Shown: in pieces, positions 26,194-36,435 of the stretch
Position numbering within the stretch: the first letter of the stretch is position 1
How the letters are laid out: every line of letters starts with the position of its first letter
Source of the DNA: G963701675 sp963701675
GTDB taxonomy: Bacteria; Planctomycetota; Planctomycetia; Gemmatales; Gemmataceae
Direction: 5' to 3'
DNA: 64,000 nucleotides
Assembly (NCBI GenBank): GCA_963701675.1
Contig: OY969623.1
Location: 7,440,001 to 7,504,000 of the forward strand
Notes under the pieces: generated by a model
What the model saw: the letters and a program-made list of their open reading frames with translations, nothing else
Databases searched by the model: none
What the model was told of the DNA's origin: nothing
Made by a program: the position numbers and the translations under genes

Positions 26194-26777
26194 GGAACGT
26201 TGTCATGGGAGTTCACGTGCGTCCGGTGCTTGTGATGTTTGGGTTTTTGACGTTGCTTACGGGAATCATCTACCCGGCGGTGATAACGCTTGTCGCTCAG
26301 GTGGTCTTTCCGCACCGTGCCAATGGTAGCGTCTTGACGAAAGACGGTAAGCTGATCGGCTCCGAATTAATCGGACAACCTTTCGACGACCCGCGCTACT
26401 TCTGGGGTCGGCCGTCCGCGACCGCGCCGTTCCCCTACAACTCAGGGGCATCGTCGGGCAGCAATCTCGGTCCTACCAACCCGGCCCTCCTGGATGCCGT
26501 GCGTGATCGAGTTGCCAACATACGCGCCGCGCATCCCGAAGAAATGGGCGCGGTTCCGGTAGATTTGGTTACCGCTTCGGGCAGCGGTCTGGATCCGCAC
26601 ATCAGTCCTGCGGCCGCGGAGTATCAGGTGCTGCGCGTAGCAAAGGCGCGCGGAATTGGCGCCGCCGATGTCCGTCAAATCGTCGCGATTCACACCGAAG
26701 GCCGATCGCTGGGCGTTCTGGGTGAGCCTCGCATCAACGTCTTACGGCTCAACCTTGCCCTGGATGGACGGGACTAA
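26190..26777 (+). CDS. kdpC: KdpC, potassium-transporting ATPase subunit C
   Basis: 195 residues. One N-terminal membrane helix (VLVMFGFLTLLTGIIYPAVI) is followed by the periplasmic family motifs GSELIGQPFDDPRYFWGRPS, NSGASSGSNLGPTNP and VTASGSGLDPHISPAAAEYQ. KdpC holds the complex together and increases ATP affinity. ATG 26190 overlaps the kdpB stop. Confidence 0.97.
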   Translation: MRNVVMGVHVRPVLVMFGFLTLLTGIIYPAVITLVAQVVFPHRANGSVLTKDGKLIGSELIGQPFDDPRYFWGRPSATAPFPYNSGASSGSNLGPTNPALLDAVRDRVANIRAAHPEEMGAVPVDLVTASGSGLDPHISPAAAEYQVLRVAKARGIGAADVRQIVAIHTEGRSLGVLGEPRINVLRLNLALDGRD

Positions 26778-26790
26778 CGAGGACGGAGCA

Positions 26791-27123
26791 ATGACAGAAT
26801 CCGAATGGCTGGCCTGCGATGAACCGGACTTGATACTGGATTTCCTTAGGGGCAAGATCAGCCGAGAGCAACTTGTCGACTTTGTGCGCCGATGCTGGGA
26901 ACGAATTGCTGCCTTCCTGCCTCCGGTGCCGCACGATCATACCGTCGTCGAGGAGTTTGCCGAGCTCGCGCCAGGACAAAGTGATCATGACGCGTTGACC
27001 TACGCCTGTGAAGCCGCACTGAAAGCGGCCACCTGGGCCCCTAACCTAGGCGAGGAACGGAAACAACAAGCCGCCCTGCTGCGCCAACTCGTCGGCAATC
27101 CCTTCCGGCAGAGCCGACCTTGA
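26791..27123 (+). CDS. Small planctomycete protein of the 'MTExEWL' type
   Basis: ATG 26791 follows kdpC by 13 bases with GGAG upstream, so it is probably in the kdp transcript. The opening MTESEWLACDEPDLILDFL then RGKISREQLVDFVRRCWERI is a family found in many copies in Gemmata-like genomes (MTExEWLxCxDPxxMLxFLxGKxSxRKLxLF). No enzyme motif is visible; role unknown. 110 residues. Confidence 0.7.
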   Translation: MTESEWLACDEPDLILDFLRGKISREQLVDFVRRCWERIAAFLPPVPHDHTVVEEFAELAPGQSDHDALTYACEAALKAATWAPNLGEERKQQAALLRQLVGNPFRQSRP

Positions 27124-27239
27124 GTTCCTCCGTTTGATGTTCACGGATCGGCATGATTAAACCGTTGAAACTGGTCCGCCTTCGGGCGGATTGGGGGCGA
27201 GGGGCCGGTAGACAGCCGGTTCCCTCCGCCTTTTGGGTC

Positions 27240-27303
27240 TTTCCTCGCTCGGAGTTTCCTCGGTAAGGGCTACACACTCACATCGTGGATACCGAGCGAG
27301 GAA
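27240..27303. terminator. Long inverted repeat between convergent genes
   Basis: TTCCTCGCTCGG near 27241 pairs with CCGAGCGAGGAA near 27302 (12 bp). It lies between the end of the kdpC-linked small gene and the end of the next minus-strand gene; no strong T run, so termination is a guess. Confidence 0.4.
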
Positions 27304-27310
27304 CTCTATG

Positions 27311-28033
27311 TTACTTGGCGGCCACGGCGTCAGGACTTACTTTTATGGTCACTTGAAATCCGAAGTCCTTTTTGACCGCTCCGTGGAAAGGTTCCCAATG
27401 GCTAATCCAAAGTGGATCAAGCGCCGGATCCGGGGCGAACTCCACGGAGGCCGCTTTGCCGCATCCGGGGCTATGGGTTGCCGTAATCGCGAAGGTCTGA
27501 TGAAGCGTGTATTTGCCCGCCGGACTCGGAAGAACGATTGCTTCCTCGCGGCAATTGAGCGACTGATTATCACAGCCCGCCACGCCGTGGGGTTCGACAC
27601 AAAGGGTGGCGCCGCAGATGGAGGCACAGGCGGCCGAGAAGCTGGCCGATCCACCCTTGGAACCTCCACGCAAAAGACCGATGACTCGTCCCTCGATACT
27701 GAGTTTCGCGTTTTTGATCTTTGGATCATCGAACGATACTTCGATGCACTGCTCGAGGTCGAAATGCATGCTTGCTGACGAGGCCTTGAACGGATGTCCG
27801 CAGGCAACGGCTACACCCGTCATCGTAATGACCAGCGTGTCCGGAGTCGGTTGTTGAATTTCGATGTTACCGCCTCCGGTTCGGCCGCAGCCGTAGCGCT
27901 CCGGCGTCACATGGGCATGGCGCGCCCCAAGCGTGATCGACACGGGCGGCGGCGCGCTCGGTGTTTGTCCCTGAGCGGTTGATGCCCATGCGACCACGGC
28001 AAGGACGGCGACAGAAGGAATTCTTCGGATCAT
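27311..28033 (-). CDS. Secreted planctomycete protein, unknown function
   Basis: 240 residues with a clear signal peptide (IPSVAVLAVVAWASTAQGQ). The mature part opens with LGARHAHVTPERYGCGRTGG, continues with GVAVACGHPFKASSASMHFD and has eight or more cysteines, which suggests disulfide bonds outside the cytoplasm. I recognise the H-x-H-x-T-P...G-C-G-R pattern as a recurring secreted planctomycete type but know no function. It is convergent with the kdp operon. Confidence 0.65.
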   Translation of the reverse strand: MIRRIPSVAVLAVVAWASTAQGQTPSAPPPVSITLGARHAHVTPERYGCGRTGGGNIEIQQPTPDTLVITMTGVAVACGHPFKASSASMHFDLEQCIEVSFDDPKIKNAKLSIEGRVIGLLRGGSKGGSASFSAACASICGATLCVEPHGVAGCDNQSLNCREEAIVLPSPAGKYTLHQTFAITATHSPGCGKAASVEFAPDPALDPLWISHWEPFHGAVKKDFGFQVTIKVSPDAVAAK

Positions 28034-28069
28034 ACGCGTTTCTCCGATCTTGAAAACCGGCGTCGAAAG

Positions 28070-29257
28070 CTACCACCGAAGGATGACATCAGCGGCAGCG
28101 GTAAACAGTCCATGTTTATCCTCGAAAGGGCGAGAGTCGTTGTTGTAGTCGAAGCGAATTTCTGGACGAAAAATAATGTCTTTGCGCAACTGGAAGCTTA
28201 CACCGGTCGTAGGCGCAATATAGAGTCCCTTAAAGCCGGTGCGATTGCCATCGATATCGTCGAAAAACTCCAGTCGAGCCGTCCCAGTGAGTCGAGGCGT
28301 GAACTTGTAGCTAAGGTAGTTGACAACGCCAAACCACGTGGCAGTGCCGATGTCAGGCACGGCGAGTTGATAGCCGAAGAGGGCGTCTAGCGAGTATGTC
28401 AGCCGTGGATTGAAGGTATGAACATAAACCACATCAAGGATGTTCGGATTATTGAAGTTCTCCACAGGATTGAAACGGCCTTCGCCGAGGATCGCGAAGA
28501 AAGCCACGGTGTCACGTCCCCCAGGTCCGGTCCACTTAATTCCCACGTCGAGTGTAGGCTCGGAAGCCGGATCGACAAAAGCATCGTTGCCCAGGGTGAA
28601 ACCGAGGGTGAGTGTCCACGCACTGCTGAGAGTTGTCGTGGTGAGAATCCCCGTCTGCGTAAACGGGTTGTAGATGAATGTATATGCCCGTGATACGAAG
28701 GGAGTGCTGACCGCGTCAATGGTTTCGACTCCGTACGGAGCGAAGAAGCGACCGATTTTTACATCCATTCCGCGGGCGACGGTGGGAAAGTACGCCTCAC
28801 CGTAGAACTGCACCGGGTCGATGCCGTAGGTCGCCGGTTCGCTGTCGTTTTCGGTTAACTGTTCGTTAAAGATGCCGCGCGGAAGCGTGAATCGATAGTC
28901 GCTGCCAGGCAGAATCCAATCCGTGCGGAAGCCAAAGGTCGGCGATGTTGTTCCGCTGGTCACTACCGATCGCTCCAAGCGGAGCCAGTTCTGCTGGAGG
29001 AGAAACTCGTTGGCGCGGTAATTGAACCCCATCGGCAGCTGTTCGTTGTTGGCGGAACTCGCCGTGAAGCATCCTTCGGTCCAACCATAGAGTTGCAGAC
29101 GGTTCGAATCCAACGCCCAACCGGCACACGTGCCCTGAAGCGCCTTCATGAGCAGCCAGCGGTCTGTGGTTGGAGGCGGAGGTGGCGGTGTTTCTTCCTC
29201 GGGCTTCAAAGGCTCTTCGAGAACGAGAACCGCACAGAGCAGAAGACAGTAGGACAT
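28070..29257 (-). CDS. Outer-membrane beta-barrel protein (BBP2/porin-like)
   Basis: Start at 29257 gives a short signal peptide (MSYCLLLCAVLVL); the longer reading to 29365 is unlikely. A proline-rich spacer (EEETPPPPPPTTDRW) is followed by about 350 residues of alternating amphipathic strands with aromatic girdles (LQLYGWTEGCFTA, FLLQQNWLRLER, GEAYFPTVARGMDVKIGRFF, FRPEIRFDYNNDSR) and a C-terminal W (ILRW), features of beta-barrel porins. GRFFAPYGVE is a hallmark of the BBP2 group. A longer paralogue lies 1.1 kb away. Confidence 0.75.
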   Translation of the reverse strand: MSYCLLLCAVLVLEEPLKPEEETPPPPPPTTDRWLLMKALQGTCAGWALDSNRLQLYGWTEGCFTASSANNEQLPMGFNYRANEFLLQQNWLRLERSVVTSGTTSPTFGFRTDWILPGSDYRFTLPRGIFNEQLTENDSEPATYGIDPVQFYGEAYFPTVARGMDVKIGRFFAPYGVETIDAVSTPFVSRAYTFIYNPFTQTGILTTTTLSSAWTLTLGFTLGNDAFVDPASEPTLDVGIKWTGPGGRDTVAFFAILGEGRFNPVENFNNPNILDVVYVHTFNPRLTYSLDALFGYQLAVPDIGTATWFGVVNYLSYKFTPRLTGTARLEFFDDIDGNRTGFKGLYIAPTTGVSFQLRKDIIFRPEIRFDYNNDSRPFEDKHGLFTAAADVILRW

Positions 29258-29570
29258 AGTGTTCCCGGCCAAGAAAGTGTGCGTGAAACAGATCGATGCT
29301 CGCGCGCACATATTCCAGGCCGAGACAGACTGCAGGCGAAGTCGCCTGCCATGCCTGGCCAGCACCGCAGTGCCGGACGCCTATACTATCGGCATTGCCC
29401 GTCCTACTGCTTTATGCAGATTCGACCTGGATTGCCGGATTAATGCACAGGACGGGAAGATTCAGCCAATCCGCTTTGGACCGTTGCAACTCGGAGTGAG
29501 GTGGCCATATCAACACTTTGGAGTGATGAAAGATAAACTGAGATAGTATCGGGGAGGGAGGAATCATCAC
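29258..29570. other. Divergent intergenic region
   Basis: About 310 bases between a minus-strand porin and a plus-strand gene. It should hold both promoters. GGGAGGGAGG at about 29553 is the ribosome site of the plus-strand gene. Nothing else is recognised. Confidence 0.45.
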
Positions 29571-30356
29571 ATGATCGCCGACATTTGGGAAGACCTGGGC
29601 AGCCGGGGCGCCATCGCCCTAATAGCCTTTGTCGTTGGCGGCCTGATCACCTGGATTGTGGCTCGCTGGAAACGGATACAGGAACGTCGCCGCATCCTCC
29701 GTGGCGACGCGCGCGATACGGTCGTCATTCAACAACATATCGTGCAAACATCGGCGTCGCGTTCATCCGACGGCGGCAAACAACCCCGATCACTTCGAAT
29801 GCGATCCTTAGGCCAGGGTGAACTTAATCGAGTCGTGCCTAACGGCCACCTCGCGTCGGTGTTGCTGCGCAGGGCGTTTCGGGTGACGCCGGACGACACG
29901 TTAATCTCGATGGAAGGCGCCGAAGGATCTTACTTGCTGGAGACGCTCACCAATTTCGTGTGCGACCGAGTTGGCAACGAGCCCTTCGAGCACGACTTGT
30001 ATGTAATGGCGCCGTGCTGTGAGCCGGCGGGATTGGCGGAGCATCAGCCCATCACCATAATCTTGATCTCCGTGTCGGACTTGGCGCTGTTCCGAACCTG
30101 GCCAAACTGTCGCGGCGTCAATGTCGAGCACGGTTCGGATGGTGCGCGCGTTCTAACCCTCATGGAGATGGCCAACCGTTTTCAGACCGAACAGAAGAAG
30201 ATCGACGAACTTCGTAAGGCGGGCAAACGCACCAGGTACGTGGAGACCATGTACATCCTCGACTTGGCACTCGATAAACGCACGGCACCGATTCCGATCA
30301 AGGAAGTTCCCTGGGGTCGATTCGAAGAGGTGTTGAAAAGCAGGAATCTGGAATAG
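29571..30356 (+). CDS. Membrane-anchored protein of unknown function
   Basis: 261 residues. One N-terminal membrane helix (AIALIAFVVGGLITWIVARW), then a basic linker, then a soluble domain (PDDTLISMEGAEGSYLLETL, VCDRVGNEPFEHDLYVMAPC, RFQTEQKKIDELRKAGKRTR). I do not recognise the domain; the conserved-looking cysteines CC in MAPCCEPAGL stand out. A strong ribosome site precedes it. It lies between two porin genes inside the kdp region. Confidence 0.55.
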   Translation: MIADIWEDLGSRGAIALIAFVVGGLITWIVARWKRIQERRRILRGDARDTVVIQQHIVQTSASRSSDGGKQPRSLRMRSLGQGELNRVVPNGHLASVLLRRAFRVTPDDTLISMEGAEGSYLLETLTNFVCDRVGNEPFEHDLYVMAPCCEPAGLAEHQPITIILISVSDLALFRTWPNCRGVNVEHGSDGARVLTLMEMANRFQTEQKKIDELRKAGKRTRYVETMYILDLALDKRTAPIPIKEVPWGRFEEVLKSRNLE

Positions 30357-30369
30357 TCGGCGCCTTCGG

Positions 30370-32280
30370 TCAGAATTCCCAGATCACGTCGAACGCAGCA
30401 GTGAGCTGGAACGAGTCGAGCAGATCGTTGTACGGCAGTGCGGATGTGCCGTCGATTGCTCGCCCATCGAACCAATCGAAGCGGATTTCGGGTCGGAAGC
30501 GAAGGTTTTGATACGACCTGTAGGTCGCGCCTAAGGTCACCTCGAAAAAGTTCCCAGCGAAACCCGGGCGCTTCGTTACGGCTGTGCGAACTCCGTCGTC
30601 ATCTCGGAACCATTCGACCCTTGTTCCCAGGATCAGCCGTGGATCAACCGTATAGAACAGATAATTGGAGTAGCCGTACCACTCCGCTTGCTTTATGGTT
30701 CCGGTCAAGGAGTCCGGTGCGGCATTGGCTTCCCACGCCATGTGTCCGCCGCTGACGAACTGCCACTCGCTATTTCGACCGAACTTTACGACCACATAAC
30801 TGGTGACAAGCGACCGGTAATTGTCGTCGTTTTCGTACTGTTCGGGACCGGTGATCCAAGCCGTTGTCCAATTCCACCGCTTGTCGCACGAGTTCCAGAC
30901 GAAGTTGCCGGTGAAGCTCGTGCGATGATTGTTGTCCTCGAACACGTCCCAGCCCCGCACGATTCCGGCCGACACGTCCCACGTGTCTGTAGCGTGTAGC
31001 GTCGCCAGGATTCCGGTGTGAGTGAAGGGCGTTCCATAAATGATCTCATAGCTACGCGAGTAGAACTCAGTGAGTGGGCCTGTATAGACCTCATGGCCCA
31101 TCAGTGTCCAGAACTTGCCAACTAACAAGTCGATGCCTCGCTCCGTGAGGAAAAAAGGAAGGTGAGCGTTGAGATAGAACTGCGGCAGATCGATGCCAAC
31201 CCGATTCAAGCGGCGGAAGCTGCCGACACCCTCGACGCCGTAACCTGAAGTTGGATCAAATCCGGTGAAGTCGCTGAACAATCCGTTAGCAACTAGAAAC
31301 GGCGCCTGGTGACCGGTGTAGAAGTCCACGCGGTACCCGACATTTGCCTCTTTGTCATGCTCCAACGGATTCTCAAATATGAAATAGATTTGTTCCTGAC
31401 GGTAGTCGTTCGACCGCCAGTTGAAATTGGTGCCGAAACTGATGTGGTCATTGGGACTGTCGAAGTTGGCGGTGAAGCCTCCCCAGACCCAGCCATAGAC
31501 ATTGTCGCCGCGCTTTTTCATACGGTCATCGCAGCGCGGGGAGGCGCATTGGATGAGTTGTCGGAGGGGAGCGAGTGTTTCTTCCTTTTCTTCGTCCTGC
31601 TTTTTTTCCCCTTCCTTTTTTTCTTCCTCCGGTTTGTCGGCGGTGTCTTTACTGTCCCCGTTCTTTTTCAGCTCCTCGCCATTGCCATTTTGCTTTTCCA
31701 CTTTGGCGTTGCCATTCGGTTCCTCGTCTTTGCCGTCTCCGTTTTTCTTTTCGCCGCCGTTGTCTTTCTTCTCCTCCGGCACGCAACAGAGAAAGTTTTT
31801 AATCAACGAATGACAGTGGTTGCAGCAGGCGAACTTGGCCTTGGGCTCAAAAGGCTTCATTTCAAGGGCTTCGCAGGTCCACGGCCGTAACCAAACCACA
31901 GGGCAGTCGCATAGGCCGCAACGATTACGGGCATCTACACAGCCGAACCCGGCCGGATCGGTTGGCACAACACTTGGGAGTATGGTAGGCGGATCCGCCG
32001 GCGCCTCAACGGGAACCGGTTCGACGTGGACCGCTTTTGTGACCGCTGGATCGAACGAATGCGGTTCCGGTGTTTCTTGAACGGGTGGCGACGGAGGGCT
32101 AAACTCGAGCGGCGGGGCAGTGACCACAGTGTCGGCGATCTTGCCAGGAGGCTCGAATTGTCGCGCGGGCGCCGGCTTGGCGCGGTTGAACCTTGAGCGA
32201 GCGCCGGGTTTCCACCCAGGCGTTTCCTGGGGCTGGCCAGCCGCTAAGCAAACAACCAGAATCAGTAGACTTGGAAACAT
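30370..32280 (-). CDS. Large outer-membrane beta-barrel protein (BBP2/porin-like) with Lys/Glu-rich insert
   Basis: 636 residues with a signal peptide (MFPSLLILVVCLAAG). Residues 20-150 are proline-rich with a Cys cluster (CVDARNRCGLCDCPVVW, CCNHCHSLIKNFLCC). Residues 165-235 are a low-complexity stretch of K, E, D, G and N (EEKKDNGGEKKNGDG...). The rest is a barrel domain paralogous to the one at 28070 (YGWVWGGFTANFDSP, VGKFWTLMGHEVYTGP, FRPEIRFDWFDGRAI) ending in EF. Likely a porin with a charged, cysteine-containing periplasmic head. Divergent from kdpD, 200 bases away. Confidence 0.75.
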   Translation of the reverse strand: MFPSLLILVVCLAAGQPQETPGWKPGARSRFNRAKPAPARQFEPPGKIADTVVTAPPLEFSPPSPPVQETPEPHSFDPAVTKAVHVEPVPVEAPADPPTILPSVVPTDPAGFGCVDARNRCGLCDCPVVWLRPWTCEALEMKPFEPKAKFACCNHCHSLIKNFLCCVPEEKKDNGGEKKNGDGKDEEPNGNAKVEKQNGNGEELKKNGDSKDTADKPEEEKKEGEKKQDEEKEETLAPLRQLIQCASPRCDDRMKKRGDNVYGWVWGGFTANFDSPNDHISFGTNFNWRSNDYRQEQIYFIFENPLEHDKEANVGYRVDFYTGHQAPFLVANGLFSDFTGFDPTSGYGVEGVGSFRRLNRVGIDLPQFYLNAHLPFFLTERGIDLLVGKFWTLMGHEVYTGPLTEFYSRSYEIIYGTPFTHTGILATLHATDTWDVSAGIVRGWDVFEDNNHRTSFTGNFVWNSCDKRWNWTTAWITGPEQYENDDNYRSLVTSYVVVKFGRNSEWQFVSGGHMAWEANAAPDSLTGTIKQAEWYGYSNYLFYTVDPRLILGTRVEWFRDDDGVRTAVTKRPGFAGNFFEVTLGATYRSYQNLRFRPEIRFDWFDGRAIDGTSALPYNDLLDSFQLTAAFDVIWEF

Positions 32281-32482
32281 GGAATGCCTCGGCCAAGCTC
32301 ACAGGAAAAGCAAGCGCGCACTCCTGCACTCGTAGGCCGAGACAGCCCCAGACCTCATGCTGGGCATCCCTACAAGAATTGCGTAAGCAGTATGTTCGTT
32401 AGTATCGTCATCATTCGCCTTGTTCTTTAGGTAGAATCTTCAAAAGACGGTGAATAGTTAATCCCGATGTGTCCGCCTGAAT

Positions 32483-35197
32483 ATGACTGATCGACGTCCG
32501 AACCCCGATGAACTGTTGCGCGCGTGCAAGCTGCATCGGCAGTGGCACACCGCGGAAAACTGAAGATCTTCTTCGGCTACGCCGCGGGGGTTGGGAAGAC
32601 CTATGCCATGTTGGAGGCCGCTCACCGGGAGAAGGCGGATGAAGTTGATGTCGTCGTCGGATATGTCGAGCCGCACGGCCGATCGGAAACGGAAGCCCTC
32701 CTTCAAGGACTGGAAGTTCTTCCTCCGCGGCTCGTGCCGTATCGAGGCGCCAACCTGCGGGAATTCGATCTCGACGCGGCGCTGGCCAGACGCCCAAAGC
32801 TAATTCTCGTTGACGAGCTAGCGCATACCAATGCCGAGGGCTTACGCCACGCCAAGCGCTGGCAAGATGTTGAGGAATTGTTGAACGCGGGCATTGATGT
32901 CTTTACCACCCTCAACGTGCAGCACGTGGAAAGCCTCAATGATGTGATCGGCCAAATTACCGGTGTGGTCGTGCGCGAAACCCTGCCCGACGCGGTGCTG
33001 GAGCGAGCCGATGACATCGAATTGGTGGATCTGACGCCTGAAGAGCTCATGGACCGATTAAACGAAGGAAAAGTTTACCTTCCGCAACAGGCAGAGCGCG
33101 CCCTCCAGAATTTCTTCAGCAGGACAAACCTGGTCGCCCTCCGCGAATTGTCGCTACGACAGGTTGCCCAGCGTCTGAGCAAGGACGTGCAGGCCGCCCG
33201 CCGGGAGAAAGCGTCGCAAGCTCCGTGGGCCACCAGCGAACGTCTACTCGTCTGCATTGGACCGAGCCCAACGAGCGCGAAGCTTATCCGCACCGCCAAG
33301 CGGATGGCCAGCGCCTTTGGCGGCGAATGGTTAGCCGTGGCGGTCCAATCTCCAGCCGCCGACGCGGCATCGGCGGTAGCGCGGCAAAGGGTTGCTGAGC
33401 ATCTTCGGCTGGCCGAGCGCCTCGGCGCAGACACGCACACCATTGTCGGCGACGATGTCGCGCGAACGCTGATCCAGTTTGCTCAGGTACGAAACGTCAC
33501 GAAGATCATCATCGGCAAGACTTCCCAACCGCGTTGGAAACGACTTCTATTCGGCGCCGTCGTCGACACTCTCGTCGATCGGAGCGGCGACATCGACGTC
33601 TATGTCATTCGCGGCGAACCGACTGAATCACGGGTGCCGGTCCCGCCGATAAGCCAGGGGCCTTTTCCTTGGGGTAACTACCTGCGTGCGGGCGTGGTCG
33701 TCGTCATTTGCGGCTTGGCGGGTTGGTTGAGCCACACATCCAAACTTACCGAAGCCAACGTCGTCATGGTGTTCCTCCTCGGCGTGGCATTTGTGGCGGC
33801 GCGCTATGGTCGTGGCCCCGCCATTGCCGCCGCTATCGCTAACGTACTCGTTTTCGACTTCTTTTTCGTGCCACCATACTTGCAATTCGCGGTCAGTGAT
33901 GCCCAATATGTGATTACTTTCGCGGTGATGCTCGTCATCGGCGTATTGATCAGTACGCTCACCTCGCGCCTTCAAGCTCAGCTTCGTGCCGCACAAGAAG
34001 TCGAAGCGCGCACGGCAGCCCTTTTCCGGTTAACCAAGCAACTCAGCGAGATCGCCGGGTTGGAGTTTCTCGTCCGCACTGCCGGGGGACAACTCCGCGA
34101 GATTTTTGATGGGGAGGTGGTTGTCTATGTTCGGAATGGCGAAGGCCGGCTGCAGTTGCGATTCGGCGAAGATTCGAACGTGGCACGACAGGAAATCAAC
34201 TCCCTAGTCGCCCAATGGGTCGCCGATCACGACCAAACGGCCGGTTCCGGGACGGACACGCTTCCCAATGCGACGGCCTTCTTCGTGCCGCTTATCGGCT
34301 CCCAACAAACGATGGGCGCTATCGGGGTCCGCGCCAACGATCCGCAACGATTTGCCGACCCGGAGCAGCGCCGCCTTCTGGAAACCTGCGCGAGCCTGAT
34401 CGCCTTGTCGTTGGAACGTGATCGGTCGGTGCTCGAGGCGAGCGAGGCGCAAGTGCGGATTCAGTCCGAGCAATGGAGAAACGCGCTACTGAGTTCGGTG
34501 TCGCATGATTTGCGCACTCCCTTGGCGGTCATTGCGGGAGCGAGCTCGGCTTTGCTGGAAGATGCGTCCGGCCAGGACCGCGATACTCAAACGGAACTCA
34601 TGCAAACGATTGTGGACGAGTCCCGCCGGCTCGGGCGACAGGTTGACAATTTGCTGGACATGACGCGCTTGGAGGCTGGAGCGCCCCAGTTGAACAAACA
34701 GTGGCACGTCCTTGAGGAGATCGTCGGCTCCGCGTTGACGCGCGTCCGCCGCGATCTCGACAAGCGACCGGTGAAGGTGGATATCCCGGCCGATCTTCCG
34801 CTCCTTTTGATTGACGGGGCGTTGATGGAACAGGCGTTCGTCAATCTCGCGGAGAACGCCGCACGCTATACGCCGCCGGGGCCTCCGATTGAAATCGCGG
34901 CACGGCATTTCGGCGATCGTGTGGAAATCCGAATGGCGGACTACGGGCCTGGCTTGCCGCCCGGAACCGAGACACGTATCTTCGAGAAGTTCTTTCGCGG
35001 CGCAAACGATACACCCGATGCCCGACGCGGCGTCGGACTGGGACTGGCAATATGCTACGCGATCATCCGCGCACGGCGGCAAGATCACGGCGAGAAATCG
35101 CACGGAAGGCGGGGCCGAATTCGTGATTTCCATTCCGTGCGACAAAACAGCGCCGCGGGTGGCGCTGGACGATATTCCGGCCGCGAGTCCGTCTTAA
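32483..35197 (+). CDS. kdpD: KdpD sensor histidine kinase (two frameshifts)
   Basis: The family start MTDRRPNPDELLRA is at ATG 32483, but that frame stops; the rest continues from about 32524 in another frame, so one base is missing near 32515-32523. The body has the KdpD Walker motif GYAAGVGKTYAML, YVEPHGR, DELAHTNAEG, a universal-stress-like domain (LLVCIGPSPTSAKLIRTAKR), four membrane helices (DUF4118), a GAF-like region, the H-box SSVSHDLRTPLAVI, and ATPase boxes (NLAENAARYTPPG, GVGLGLAICYAII). Near 35075 the frame shifts again; the true end (AHGGKITARNRTEGGAEFVI) stops at 35197, four bases before kdpE. KdpD senses low K+ and phosphorylates KdpE. Confidence 0.92.
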
Positions 35198-35200
35198 GAA

Positions 35201-35908
35201 ATGTCCACAACGCGGCCGTTAATTCTGTTGATCGAAGACGAGCTACCCATCCGACGCTTTCTGCGCACGGCCCTGGTGGCCGAAGGATACCGGACGATCG
35301 AAGCCGAGTCCGGCGACAAGGCGATTCGGCTCGCTGTGCAACAGCCACCCGAACTCGTGGTCCTCGACCTTGGACTTCCCGACATGGACGGTCAAGAGGT
35401 GCTTCGCCGACTACGCGAATGGCTCCAAGCCCCGATCATCATCCTGTCCGCGCGTGACCACGAGCGCCAGAAAGTCGAGGCCCTCGACAACGGCGCCGAC
35501 GATTTCCTGACGAAACCGTTCAGCACCGGCGAATTACTGGCGCGAATTCGTGTCGCCCTACGCCATGCTTCCCGGGCCGGCAACAGTTCCGAGTCCTCCC
35601 GATTTGCCCGTGGCCATCTGCTCGTCGATCTTGGCACCCGCCGGGTTTTCGTAAAGGACACCGAAATCCATGTGACGCCGCTCGAATACAAACTGTTGAC
35701 GACGCTCATCAAGCATGCCGGGAAGGTGCTGACCCACCGGGTCCTCCTCCAAGCGGTGTGGGGGCCAAATCACGTTCTGGAGACGCATTATCTGCGTGTG
35801 TTCATGGCAAGCCTGCGCCGTAAGATCGAGGACGACCCCGCCCAGCCGCGGCTCTTACTTACCGAGCCGGGCGTAGGCTACCGCCTGGCCGGCGATGATA
35901 CAAGATAA
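35201..35908 (+). CDS. kdpE: KdpE response regulator
   Basis: 235 residues, OmpR/PhoB family. Receiver domain with ED pair (LLIEDELPIRRFL), phospho-acceptor D56 (LVVLDLGLPDMDG), and K in FLTKPF. The C-terminal winged helix has LTPLEYKLL-like VTPLEYKLLTTLIKHAGKVL, THRVLLQAVWGPNHVLETHY, GVGYRL. It should activate kdpFABC transcription when KdpD signals. Gene order kdpD-kdpE with a three-base gap is the usual one. Confidence 0.95.
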   Translation: MSTTRPLILLIEDELPIRRFLRTALVAEGYRTIEAESGDKAIRLAVQQPPELVVLDLGLPDMDGQEVLRRLREWLQAPIIILSARDHERQKVEALDNGADDFLTKPFSTGELLARIRVALRHASRAGNSSESSRFARGHLLVDLGTRRVFVKDTEIHVTPLEYKLLTTLIKHAGKVLTHRVLLQAVWGPNHVLETHYLRVFMASLRRKIEDDPAQPRLLLTEPGVGYRLAGDDTR

Positions 35909-35997
35909 CCACTGTACCGGCTTCGGCGATGATTGCAGACGTTCACGAAGGCGTGTATAACAGCTCTCACCGCAATGAGGCATAGGATTGACCAACT

Positions 35998-36435
35998 ATG
36001 ATTGCCAAGCCTAACACGTTCTCGCTGGTGAACAGGAACTCTCCGGTGAGGCGTACAACCGTCGGTGCTTGGATGAAGTGGGCGTTGCTATTCGCGGTCC
36101 TACTGCCGCTAGGAGGTTGCTCGTCGAGGGCCCGCCGCGAATCTCAATGTATCGCTGACGCGGAAAAGGCCGTTGCCGAATATCTTCAAAAGCACCCGTC
36201 GCCGACGCTGGGGGATTTTCAGAAGCTGGATGGGGAAGGGTTTGACGGTCCCTCATGGGGGAATCCGGTAGGTTTTTACCTCCAAGCGCGCCGAGTCGCC
36301 CATTTCACCAAAGGCCAAGAGGCAATCGTGGTCTACGTTCATCCCGGTAAGGCTGAAGAGCCGGAGGAGGTAAAGGTGTTCTTTGCTTCACCGGATCGCT
36401 ATCAGGTCTCCCACCGTGGTCTGACTCCCCGCTAG
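35998..36435 (+). CDS. Predicted lipoprotein, unknown function
   Basis: A lipobox (LLPLGGC) sits after MKWALLFAV; translation may start at ATG 36073 rather than 35998, which would give a normal lipoprotein signal. The mature protein is about 105 residues (CIADAEKAVAEYLQKHPSPT, KVFFASPDRYQVSHRGLTPR). I do not recognise the family. It would be anchored in a membrane facing the periplasm. Confidence 0.6.
   Translation: MIAKPNTFSLVNRNSPVRRTTVGAWMKWALLFAVLLPLGGCSSRARRESQCIADAEKAVAEYLQKHPSPTLGDFQKLDGEGFDGPSWGNPVGFYLQARRVAHFTKGQEAIVVYVHPGKAEEPEEVKVFFASPDRYQVSHRGLTPR

Noticed and set aside
32524..32560. GTG 32524 as the KdpD start
   Set aside because: The typical KdpD N-terminus is encoded upstream from 32483 in another frame, so the true start is there.
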